NCBI GenBank assembly: GCA_963769905.1
Contig: CAVYNG010000001.1
Location: 806,001-870,000, forward strand
From: Bog-756 sp963769905
GTDB lineage: Bacteria > Actinomycetota > Acidimicrobiia > Acidimicrobiales > RAAP-2
Direction of reading: 5' to 3'
DNA length: 64,000 bases
Shown here: one piece after another, positions 36,988-44,449 of the stretch
How the letters are laid out: the number at the start of each line of letters is the position of its first letter
Position numbering within the stretch: the stretch's first letter is position 1
The notes under the pieces: generated by a model
Told to the model about the DNA's origin: nothing
Databases searched by the model: none
Seen by the model: only the letters and a program-made list of their open reading frames with translations
Translations under genes and position numbers: made by a program

Positions 36988-37947
36988 ATGAGTCGGCTCC
37001 GAAAGGGCACCGGTCCGGCCGTGAGCATCGTTCTGGCGACGAACCGCGGCGGTATCTATCTCCACGAGACGCTGGAAAGCGTCGTCGGTCAGACATTCCC
37101 GCATTGGGAGCTGATCGTCGTCGACGACGGGTCCACCCGGCCCGATGCCATCTGCGAAGCAGTCAAGGGTATCGACAATGCCCGGATCGTGCGTCAGGAC
37201 AATGCCGGCGTCTCAGTAGCGAGAAACGTCGGGTTCGCACATTCATCGGGAGACTTCATCGCTTACCTGGACGACGATGACATCTGGAGACCGGACAAGC
37301 TCGCTCGTCAGGTTGACGCCCTGTGCGGGGACGAGGCCGCCGGGTCGTGCCACTCCGGCTACTGGTTCCTCGACGGAAGCGGTGAGAACGTCGGATCGGT
37401 GGTGAGGGTCCGTTCAGCCCTGACGGAGAGCTATCTCTCCGGCGAAGTGGATCTTCCGAGAATCAACACGTTGCTGGTCCGCCGAACGGTCGTAGAGAGG
37501 ATCGGTGGGTTCCTTTCCAACTTGACGCTGTACGAGGACTGTGAGTTCGCATTCCGTGTGATTCAGGAGGGTCCGGTCGTATCAGTGCCGGATCCGCTGG
37601 TTGGTTGGCGACGTTATCCGGAGAGTGTGTCGTTCACGCGCGATTCGCGAACGATGAACACGGCCGCGATCCACGCCGTCATGATCACCCGTTGGGGGGC
37701 AGAGACGAACGGCAACCGATCAGACGTCGAATTGCTGTCGAGCAACATCAAGAGAACGAGGCGACGATTTGCCGAACAGCACGCACGTCAGTTCTGCCAC
37801 CTCCTTCACACCCGGCAGTGGCAGCGATCCGTTGCCGATCTGAGGGAGGGATGTCGCCACTCCCCGGTCCTCTTTCTGCAGAAATGCCTCGAGGCGCTCT
37901 TCGCGAGCGTTGCAGATCGGCTCGGCAGTCCTGCGAAGACACCCTGA
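36988..37947 (+). CDS. Family 2 glycosyltransferase
   Basis: A 319-residue GT-A enzyme. SIVLATNRGGIYLHETLESV, ELIVVDDGS and the metal-binding cluster AYLDDDDIWRPDKL are classic GT2 motifs; the acceptor-side region NLTLYEDCEFAFRV contains the expected ED motif. No membrane segment is present, so it is probably a cytoplasmic or peripheral sugar transferase for cell-surface glycans. ATG 36988 is chosen because upstream residues are not GT2-like. It is isolated, with no polysaccharide cluster around it and a methyltransferase relic just before it, and its base composition looks slightly less GC-rich than its surroundings. Confidence 0.9.
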   Translation: MSRLRKGTGPAVSIVLATNRGGIYLHETLESVVGQTFPHWELIVVDDGSTRPDAICEAVKGIDNARIVRQDNAGVSVARNVGFAHSSGDFIAYLDDDDIWRPDKLARQVDALCGDEAAGSCHSGYWFLDGSGENVGSVVRVRSALTESYLSGEVDLPRINTLLVRRTVVERIGGFLSNLTLYEDCEFAFRVIQEGPVVSVPDPLVGWRRYPESVSFTRDSRTMNTAAIHAVMITRWGAETNGNRSDVELLSSNIKRTRRRFAEQHARQFCHLLHTRQWQRSVADLREGCRHSPVLFLQKCLEALFASVADRLGSPAKTP

Positions 37948-37969
37948 CCGAGAGACGAGCACGTCGAGG

Positions 37970-38428
37970 TCAGCTCCTGTCGACTCCGAATGTCGCAGCG
38001 ATCTTGGAGATGGTCGCCTCTTCAACGGGATTCACCGTCTTGGCAGATCGAGCGATTGCCTCGGCGATCGAGATGAACCACGCTGCCACCTGGCCGGCCT
38101 CATCCGGTGGCAGCTTCTCGAGTGCGGCAGACGCAGGCCGAAGTTCTTGGAGCATGCCGTCGACGGCTGCTTGGGGAGTCGGACCGCGGTGCTTCTTCGC
38201 CTCGGCTCGAGCTTCTTTCGTGTTCGCCTCGGCGACGATCTCCCCGATCAGGACATTTGCTCCCGCGTGCTCACCGGGATGGGTGATGGCACGCGCGCTC
38301 GCGCTCGCCTCTTTCACCATCGAGATCGGGCCGTGCTCCCCCACGAGGAAGACAGCTTCGGCGATCAGCAAGGGTGCCTCTGTCAACGCGTGCCATTCCT
38401 CTTCGGTGAACGCGGACTTGTCGCTCAT
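37970..38428 (-). CDS. Conserved hypothetical helical protein, 152 aa
   Basis: An acidic, alanine-rich, all-helical protein starting MSDKSAFTEEEWHALTEAPL and ending in DEAGQVAAWFISIAEAIARS followed by VEEATISKIAATFGV. I recognise the pattern as a widespread bacterial family of unknown function (two similar helical halves, start with FTxEEW). It has no catalytic motif. It converges on the glycosyltransferase gene and diverges from the nitrobindin-like gene. Confidence 0.7.
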   Translation of the reverse strand: MSDKSAFTEEEWHALTEAPLLIAEAVFLVGEHGPISMVKEASASARAITHPGEHAGANVLIGEIVAEANTKEARAEAKKHRGPTPQAAVDGMLQELRPASAALEKLPPDEAGQVAAWFISIAEAIARSAKTVNPVEEATISKIAATFGVDRS

Positions 38429-38689
38429 CCAGATCTCCTCTCGTTACGTTCGCGAGCGGGCCGGGCGGCCCTGGGCACTCGGCTTCCGGAACCGAGATGG
38501 CCTTTCGCCCTTCCACATCGCCGCAATCTAACTGCCGGTTCGCCTCGAGGTTCGCTCGGGCACGCTTTCGGTCGGCGACATCGGTGATCGGCAACCTCCA
38601 CGGTGGGGGCACCCAGATGCGTTGATACGCTGCTCACGCCAAAATTCTGGCGCGTTTGTTCTCTCCACGCGTGGCCGAAGGGACGTGAG

Positions 38690-39394
38690 GTGACCGAGTA
38701 CGGACCGGATATCTATACGGAGCCCGAGGGGAGCCCCGACACGCTCGCCGAGCTCGGACCTCTCGCCGCGATGGCCGGTGTCTGGGAGGGTCGGAAGGGC
38801 GCCGATCAACACCCCGTCGCTACGGGCTCCGAGTCCGACCACTTCGTCGAGCACTACGAGCTGCAGCCCATCGACCGTCAGACCAACGGCCCTCAGCTCT
38901 TTTACGGACTTCGCTACCACACCCACATCACCAAGCCGGGCGAGATCGAGACGTTCCACGACCAGGTCGGCTATTGGCTTTGGGAACCGGCTGCGGAGAG
39001 GGTGACGCTGACCCTCGGAATTCCAAGAGCCCAGGTGCTGCTGGCGTCCGGCTCGGCCTCCGTCGACGCCACCGATTTCGAGCTCACCGCCACGCTCGGC
39101 TCCGAGGTCTACGGAATCCTGTCGAACCCGTTCCTCGACCAGTCCTTCCGAACCCTGAGCTATCGGATCCACGTCAGAATCAACGAGGATGACACCTGGT
39201 CCTACGAGGAAGAGGGCGTCTTGGAGATCCCCGGCCGCGACGAACCCTTCAGCCACATCGACCGCAACACCCTGACGCGGGTGGCCCCGCCCCAGATGAA
39301 TCCGCTGGCGTCCGAGGCTCGGGCGGGTGCCGCTCGTGACCGAGGTGACGGCAGCCTCGGCATCGGTTCGCTCGGCCCCCGCGCCGGGCGATGA
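38690..39394 (+). CDS. Nitrobindin-like heme-binding beta-barrel protein
   Basis: A 234-residue protein of the FABP-like heme-binding barrel family. The signature GxWxGxG-like element is AGVWEGRKGADQHP (residues 29-42), and near the C-terminus FSHIDRNTLTRV carries the histidine expected to bind heme iron. Family members isomerise peroxynitrite or bind NO. GTG 38690 is used because GAAGGGA lies upstream and the extra 29 residues of the longer frame look noncoding. The third glycine of the signature is displaced, so heme binding is likely rather than certain. Confidence 0.75.
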   Translation: MTEYGPDIYTEPEGSPDTLAELGPLAAMAGVWEGRKGADQHPVATGSESDHFVEHYELQPIDRQTNGPQLFYGLRYHTHITKPGEIETFHDQVGYWLWEPAAERVTLTLGIPRAQVLLASGSASVDATDFELTATLGSEVYGILSNPFLDQSFRTLSYRIHVRINEDDTWSYEEEGVLEIPGRDEPFSHIDRNTLTRVAPPQMNPLASEARAGAARDRGDGSLGIGSLGPRAGR

Positions 39395-39437
39395 CGCAGC
39401 CGGCCGTGAGACGCCGCGCCGGAGTTGCGACGACGGG

Positions 39438-40961
39438 TCAGGTGGCACCGAGGTAGAGGAACCCGTATCCCTCGTCGCGCGCGGCCACCCCGGCGCCGGC
39501 CAGGGCGACGTCCCAGTCACCGGTGACCTGCGGGTCGGCCTGTTGCATGCCGTGGTCGGCGACGAGGATGAAAGCGGTTTGGTCCCAGGCACCGGCTTGC
39601 TCGACGGCTTCGAGGATTCGGCCGATCCGGGCGTCGGTGTCGCGCACCGCAGCCGCCGCGATCTCGGAGTAGGGGCCGCCCTCGTGGAACGCGGCGTCGG
39701 TAAGGGTGAAGTTGACCCACGTGAAGTGAGGGGTTGCCCAATCGCGTCCTCGATACTCCCCGCTCCAGATGCCCCCGAACTGCTCGGTTGCCGTGTGGTC
39801 GATCTGCGACGACCAGCGGAAGTCCTTGCTGGGTCGAACGAATCGCTGGGTGGCGTCGGGAAGTTCGTCCGCCGGCGGCGGGCGGTCGATCGGCTCCCCG
39901 GTCCGCAGGAGGTCGAAGATCGAGTAGTCGGCGCCCGCATCGCAAGGCTCGTTGATCGAGACCGACACCGCCCCGGGAAAAGACCGGTGGAGAGCATGGT
40001 GGACGGTTTCGACCCCGGAGCTCAGCCATTGCATCGAGGTGGGCCAGGTCGAGGGGGAGTTGGTCACCACCTGAGCGCCCGTCGTCCGGTCGACCCATGC
40101 GTTGTGCAGGACACCGTGGTGTCCGGGGTGGCACCCGGTGAGGATGGTGGTGTGGTTGGCCAAGGTGACCGTCGGCAGCGACGCAATCGCCCCGTAGCGG
40201 TAGGTGGTCCCGGCCTCCATCAGCCGAGAGATTGCGGGAGCGAAACCACGGCTCGCCAGGTCGTAGAGCACGTTGGCGTTGGTTCCGTCCAGCAGCATCG
40301 CGACGACGTGAGACGCGCCGGAGCCGGTCAGAAGATCGCCCAGTGCGACGCCGTCCTGGCGCGCGAGGCGCAGTCCTCGGTTGCTCTCCGATTGGTATCG
40401 GCACCCGAGCAGGTCGAGGACGGTCGGCGCCACGTCCACCAACCGGCACGACCGGTCGACCGTCCCCTCGGAGCGGATACCGGCACCGGCCGCGACGAAG
40501 GGAGCTCGGGCCTGGACGACGCCCATCGAGCCGTGCTCCCCGATGTGGCCGCCCTGGTCGCCCCAGAAGTGGGCGGCCGAGTGCTGGACAACGAGGTCGG
40601 GGGCCGACGGGTGGTCGAAGATCTGAGCCACGTGGTCGAAGGCGTGGGGGTAGGTGTTGTCGGCTCGGCGTGGATGGGGCATCGAACGCTCGTCGGCGAG
40701 GGAGCCGAAGTCGGCCGGGTCCTGCCGAGCGAGCGGGTCGCGTCCCCATCGCGTCTCCGGCTCGAAGATCCAGGAGGAGTCTTTGGCGGAGCGTGCCACT
40801 CGCCGCTGGAAACGGACTTCCCCCTCGGCCGACGCCACGTGGTACCAGCCGAGCCCGGTTGTCCAGGCCACCATGTCGACGATGGGTTCGAGGTCCGAGG
40901 ACAGCAGGATCTCGAGCGCACGCCGGCGGGCCGCATCGCCGGCTCGCGCAAGGGTCGCCAC
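39438..40961 (-). CDS. Alkaline-phosphatase-superfamily phosphodiesterase, apparently circularly permuted
   Basis: A 507-residue protein with every metal/catalytic element of the nucleotide pyrophosphatase/phosphodiesterase fold, but in rotated order. The part that normally ends the fold comes first (residues about 20-190: HIGEHGSMGVVQARAPFV, then VDVAPTVLDLLG). The part that normally begins it follows (from residue 218: HVVAMLLDGTN with metal Asp225, then LPTVTLANHTTILTG with the Thr nucleophile), then DxxxH in LTDAAFHEGG and finally VADHGM, and the chain stops. The last zinc histidine is thus supplied by the N-terminal half (H139 or H143). It probably hydrolyses phosphate mono- or diesters. 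There is no signal peptide. Confidence 0.8.
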   Translation of the reverse strand: MATLARAGDAARRRALEILLSSDLEPIVDMVAWTTGLGWYHVASAEGEVRFQRRVARSAKDSSWIFEPETRWGRDPLARQDPADFGSLADERSMPHPRRADNTYPHAFDHVAQIFDHPSAPDLVVQHSAAHFWGDQGGHIGEHGSMGVVQARAPFVAAGAGIRSEGTVDRSCRLVDVAPTVLDLLGCRYQSESNRGLRLARQDGVALGDLLTGSGASHVVAMLLDGTNANVLYDLASRGFAPAISRLMEAGTTYRYGAIASLPTVTLANHTTILTGCHPGHHGVLHNAWVDRTTGAQVVTNSPSTWPTSMQWLSSGVETVHHALHRSFPGAVSVSINEPCDAGADYSIFDLLRTGEPIDRPPPADELPDATQRFVRPSKDFRWSSQIDHTATEQFGGIWSGEYRGRDWATPHFTWVNFTLTDAAFHEGGPYSEIAAAAVRDTDARIGRILEAVEQAGAWDQTAFILVADHGMQQADPQVTGDWDVALAGAGVAARDEGYGFLYLGAT

Positions 40962-41136
40962 CTCAACCCCTCACTGCGTCGGTCTCGTCCAGTGCGAAGC
41001 GCCGGGGAATACGAATGAACCCACGATAGAGAATCGGCGCCGCCATCGCCCGTCCTCTCGGAAGTCAGCGTGCCACGAAGTGCTCTCGTCCTATGATCGA
41101 CATCGTCACCACTCCTCCGACTCCCGGTGATCAAAA

Positions 41137-41379
41137 TTGCCGAGCGACGAAGAACCTCCCAAGACAGAGTCTTCTGACCTCGTGGAGCTGACGCGGGTCC
41201 AGCCCTTCGAGGCAGAGGTGATCGCCGCACGACTGCGCGCTGCGGGTATCGAAGCGACCGTGGGTGTGGGTTCCGTCTACGAGTCTGTGAGTTTCGCCGA
41301 CGGCGTACCGGTCTTCGTGTTGGCCGACGATGTCCGACGAGCCGCGGCTGTCTTGGGTGAGGATGATCACCCCGAATAG
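41137..41379 (+). CDS. Small DUF2007-like protein, 80 aa
   Basis: The core VELTRVQPFEAEVIAARLRA followed by AGIEATV and PVFVLADDVRRAAAVLGED is the small alpha-beta unit seen in the putative signal-transducing DUF2007 family. The TTG at 41137 is the best start available (GGTGA eight bases upstream); a GTG at 41182 would remove the acidic leader. A TATGAT element at 41093 could be the -10 of its promoter. The function is unknown. Confidence 0.6.
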   Translation: MPSDEEPPKTESSDLVELTRVQPFEAEVIAARLRAAGIEATVGVGSVYESVSFADGVPVFVLADDVRRAAAVLGEDDHPE

Positions 41380-41446
41380 TCGGCAAGACTCGCGACTCAG
41401 ACCGCCGCGTCGAGTTCGTGAAACCGAGTGCACCGAGGAGAACACC

Positions 41447-41789
41447 ATGGAAGAGGCCCGTGCCAAGGAGCTGCTGGCGGCCGAGCGCCGGCGACTCGAA
41501 CCGCTCCTGTCGGATACGACGCGCGGGTCAGGAGAGCCGTGCATCGGAACGCGAGACCGGCGACATCGCCGATCCCGCGGCGTCGTTCACCTCACAGGAG
41601 GGCGAGGATGCCGTCGCCGACGAACTTCGGGCTCGACTGGCTGCGGTCGAACGGGCCGAGGCGCGACTTGCCGCCGGCACCTACGGCCGTTCCGTCCGGA
41701 GCGGACTTCCGATTCCAGACGATCGGCTCGAGGCAGACCCGACAGCTGAGCTGACCGTGGCGGAAGAGGAAGCGGCAGAAGGCGACTAG
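41447..41789 (+). pseudogene. TraR/DksA-like protein gene without zinc cysteines, frame-broken
   Basis: GAGGAG seven bases before ATG 41447 starts a frame reading MEEARAKELLAAERRRLEPL, then LSDTTR; the sensible frame then shifts near 41,518-41,530 (GCGCGCG run) to QESRASERETGDIADPAASF and on to AGTYGRSVRSGLPIPDDRLE. The layout is DksA/TraR: N-terminal coiled coil then a small globular end. In normal members the last part is TYGRCxxCGxPIPxxRLEA; here both cysteines of the first pair are replaced and no second pair follows, so no zinc is bound. One surplus base, or loss of two, in the GC repeat explains the break. Confidence 0.7.
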
Positions 41790-41953
41790 TCTCTGGCCAT
41801 CGGTAGCCGATGCCCAGGGTCTCGCCATTTTGGATGCCCATCCATCGGACTGGCGGACGTCGAGCTCGTTCTGCTCTCCGACCCGATGCGGCGAGCGGAC
41901 TGCAACCACGGCTCCCAGACAGCTCCTCCTTTGATCGGGGAGACTGGTCCTCC

Positions 41954-42313
41954 ATGGAACCACTCGGCATCCATCACATCGCCCTCAATGTCCTCGATAT
42001 CGACGAGACACTTCCCTTCTACACCGAGGTGCTCGGGGGGACGCTGCGCCAGGACCGTCCAGACTTCGGTATCGGAGGAGCGTGGATCAACCTGGGGACC
42101 CAGCAGGTCCATCTCCTCGAGGGCCCCGTCCCGTCGAATGTCGGTCAGCACTTCGCAATTCAGGTCGCCGATCTCGATCGAGTGGTGGAGGAGCTGCGTA
42201 CAAAGGGCGCTGCGGTCGGTGATCCCATCACCGTGGGGCCGAATCGCCAGACCTTCGTCGAGGACCCTGCGGGTAATGTCATCGAACTCCACCAAGTCGG
42301 TGGCCCCGGCTAG
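41954..42313 (+). CDS. VOC-family (glyoxalase/bleomycin-resistance fold) protein, 119 aa
   Basis: Two beta-alpha-beta-beta-beta modules with metal ligands in the expected places: His in IHHIALNVLDID, His in GQHFAIQVADLD and Glu in GNVIELHQV. The pattern resembles methylmalonyl-CoA epimerase or glyoxalase I-like enzymes more than antibiotic-binding members, but the substrate is open. ATG 41954 begins the first strand exactly where the family does; a longer open frame upstream is not supported. Confidence 0.88.
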   Translation: MEPLGIHHIALNVLDIDETLPFYTEVLGGTLRQDRPDFGIGGAWINLGTQQVHLLEGPVPSNVGQHFAIQVADLDRVVEELRTKGAAVGDPITVGPNRQTFVEDPAGNVIELHQVGGPG

Positions 42314-42334
42314 CGCACACCGCTGCGACCACAA

Positions 42335-42541
42335 CTAGGATTTCGGGCGCCCGGCCTTCCGTTGTTCTTCGACCGAGTAGGGACAGTGCCGGCATCCGCT
42401 GCCACAACACTCGCCACGGTCCCTCAACGCCACTTCCGTCAGGACGAGGTAGCCCGTCTCCGGGTCTACGTAAAAGGCCTCACCAGCCTCGACTGCCCGC
42501 CGATGCTCGATCATGGCGGCAGGCGGAATCATCGGTGCCAC
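42335..42541 (-). CDS. Small cysteine-rich DUF5522-like protein, 68 aa
   Basis: The stretch YLVLTEVALRDRGECCGSGC followed by RHCPY is the typical cysteine cluster of a small family related to oxidoreductase-like domains (DUF5522). Four cysteines in CC-x3-C-x2-C probably bind a metal. The start is uncertain between GTG 42541 and an ATG 42532. It ends convergently, 21 bp from the VOC gene. No role is known. Confidence 0.75.
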   Translation of the reverse strand: MAPMIPPAAMIEHRRAVEAGEAFYVDPETGYLVLTEVALRDRGECCGSGCRHCPYSVEEQRKAGRPKS

Positions 42542-42624
42542 TTGCCGACTCTACGGGCGGCTGCGGATGCCGCAACTCGACCCCGGTCAGAACGCCGCCG
42601 ACGGTGCGCACCGCCCGCGCGAGG

Positions 42625-43206
42625 TCAGCGAAACCGTCGTACCAACTGGTGTAGCTGGTTCCGCAACGTCTCGTCGTCGAAGTCGGCCACCATCGGATGC
42701 ATCACCGCCCCGCTGATTGCGGCCATGAACATCGCGGTCTGGAGGTGTCGGTCAGCCCCGGTGCCTGGCCCGATCAGCAGGTCAGTGAGCCGGTCGACCA
42801 CTCGCCGATAGCGGGCATGGTCCGAGAAGAAACGCAGCACGACCGGATCGCTGAGTATCACGCTCACCGTTCGGCGCCGGCCGACGGACAGATCGACGAT
42901 GCCTGTGAGGAGTTCGTCCCGCCGCCGTGCTCGGGACGATTCGGCTTCCGCCGCGTCGACAACTGCCTCGAGTCTGGACAGCTCGTCCTCTGCAGCCGCC
43001 AAGACGATCTCGTCCTTGGTTCTGAACTGGAAGTAGACGGCTGCCTTGGTCACTCCGATCGCGTCGGCGATCATCTGCAGGGAGGTGCCGCCTACTCCCT
43101 GCTGAGCGAACAGCTCGAGAGAGGCTGCCACGACGCGGGCTTGAGCAGTACTGAGAGGCGCCGTCTCGGGTGCGGAGAGCGCAACTCGTTCGGCAGCTTG
43201 CTTCAC
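42625..43206 (-). CDS. TetR-family transcriptional repressor
   Basis: A 193-residue regulator. The N-terminal helix-turn-helix is ASLELFAQQGVGGTSLQMIA followed by DAIGVTKAAVYFQFRTKDEI, a textbook TetR/AcrR DNA-binding domain. The C-terminal two thirds are helical ligand-binding sequence. It starts at GTG 43206 and diverges from the ATC-hydrolase-like gene. The 83-bp intergenic region contains the perfect palindrome at 43237-43254, so it very likely represses itself and the divergent gene. Confidence 0.92.
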   Translation of the reverse strand: MKQAAERVALSAPETAPLSTAQARVVAASLELFAQQGVGGTSLQMIADAIGVTKAAVYFQFRTKDEIVLAAAEDELSRLEAVVDAAEAESSRARRRDELLTGIVDLSVGRRRTVSVILSDPVVLRFFSDHARYRRVVDRLTDLLIGPGTGADRHLQTAMFMAAISGAVMHPMVADFDDETLRNQLHQLVRRFR

Positions 43207-43236
43207 GGCACCGAGCCTACAAGGGCTTGTGCCCTC

Positions 43237-43254
43237 GCTAGCCGAACGGCTAGC
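43237..43254. promoter_or_regulatory. Probable TetR operator palindrome
   Basis: GCTAGCCG-AA-CGGCTAGC is a perfect 8-bp inverted repeat with a 2-nt centre, midway between the divergent TetR gene and the ATC-hydrolase-like gene. Size, symmetry and position match operators of TetR dimers, which suggests control of both promoters. Confidence 0.75.
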
Positions 43255-43289
43255 TTCCCCGGACGAAGGTGATCCGAGGGAGGTCGGCG

Positions 43290-44408
43290 ATGACCGAGTC
43301 CGACGAAGCGATTCAGAAGGTGATGGACGTCCGGAAGGTCGGCGCGGACTACGAGGAGCAACAGGAGGCAGCTCCGCTCGACATCCCCGTCGACCTCCAC
43401 AACTTCAAGAAATTCCCGGTGGTCGATCCGCCCGGCGTGCACAAGCCGAGCGGTCCCGATACCCGAGCGGAGATCCGAGTCGACGCCAGCGCGGAGCTTC
43501 CCGATTACAGCGGACCGTTCAAGTCCGACTTGCGGTTCTCGGACTTCTCGAATCAGGCCCTTGTCAACATGATCGCCATGAGCGACGAGTACTACCGGGT
43601 GTGCGTCGAAGGCTGGGCCGGGGAAGTCGAGAATCGCTACGGCCATGAGCTGGTCCGAGAAATCCAGGCGGAAGCGTGGCAGACCATCGTCCTACCCCAG
43701 CTTGCTCCGATGCTGGAGGAGTGGATGGAGATCCCGGCGGAGAAAGCCGGAACGCTCGTCGCGGAAGTAGCCGACGACGTTGCAGCAAAACAGGCCAACG
43801 GCGGCGTGGTCACCATCAACCCGTTCAGAGTCGAAGCGGTCTCCGTCGACGACCCGAAGGAAAAGCTCGTGAAGTGGGCTCTGGGCAGCCACGAATATCT
43901 GTTGACGGCAATCGAGGGTTGGGCCGGGGACATCGTGATCCGTTACGGGCTGGATGCGATGTTTGCGATCCAGTGGGACTTGTGGAGTGAGATCGTGCTG
44001 CCCGCCGTGCGCGACCTGAAAGGGCGGTGGATGAAGGTCGGAGACGGCTCAGTCGAAGCCTTCATGAAAGATATCCAGGTCGACGCCTCATCCTTCCCTG
44101 GCAAGGCCTTCGAGCTGACGTTCGAGATGCCCGAATCAGATGTCGGGATCATGACCTTCAACAAGTGCATTTCTGTCGATCAGTGGGAATCGATGGGCCG
44201 TCCCGACATCGCGGAGAAGGCCTCTCATGTGACCTGTCCGGCCTCGATCATCGAGACCGCCAAGATGTACCACCCGAACATGAAGGTCGAGATCCTGGCG
44301 ATTCCACCACGGGTCGGCAAGGATGACGTTTGCTGCCGATGGCGGCTCTCCATGCGTGAGGAAACAGATCCCGAATACGTCCCGGTCGAAATTTCGAAGA
44401 AGCAATAG
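43290..44408 (+). CDS. L-2-amino-thiazoline-4-carboxylic acid hydrolase-like / DUF6125-type protein
   Basis: A 372-residue protein with an internal duplication: SDEYYRVCVEGWAGEVENRY followed by GHELVR, and SHEYLLTAIEGWAGDIVIRY followed by GLDAMF. The C-terminal part (VTCPASIIETAKMYHPNMKV followed by EILAIPP, then DDVCCRWRLSM) resembles the ATC-hydrolase-like fold used in thiazoline/cysteine metabolism and the related DUF6125 family. GGGAGGT before ATG 43290 fixes the start. It is divergent from, and probably repressed by, the TetR protein, and is followed at 41 bp by a Liv-type binding protein, hinting at uptake plus processing of the same small molecule. Confidence 0.65.
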   Translation: MTESDEAIQKVMDVRKVGADYEEQQEAAPLDIPVDLHNFKKFPVVDPPGVHKPSGPDTRAEIRVDASAELPDYSGPFKSDLRFSDFSNQALVNMIAMSDEYYRVCVEGWAGEVENRYGHELVREIQAEAWQTIVLPQLAPMLEEWMEIPAEKAGTLVAEVADDVAAKQANGGVVTINPFRVEAVSVDDPKEKLVKWALGSHEYLLTAIEGWAGDIVIRYGLDAMFAIQWDLWSEIVLPAVRDLKGRWMKVGDGSVEAFMKDIQVDASSFPGKAFELTFEMPESDVGIMTFNKCISVDQWESMGRPDIAEKASHVTCPASIIETAKMYHPNMKVEILAIPPRVGKDDVCCRWRLSMREETDPEYVPVEISKKQ

Positions 44409-44449
44409 GGCGATGGCAGCACGCGGAAGCGGCGGCTGAGGGTCGGACG

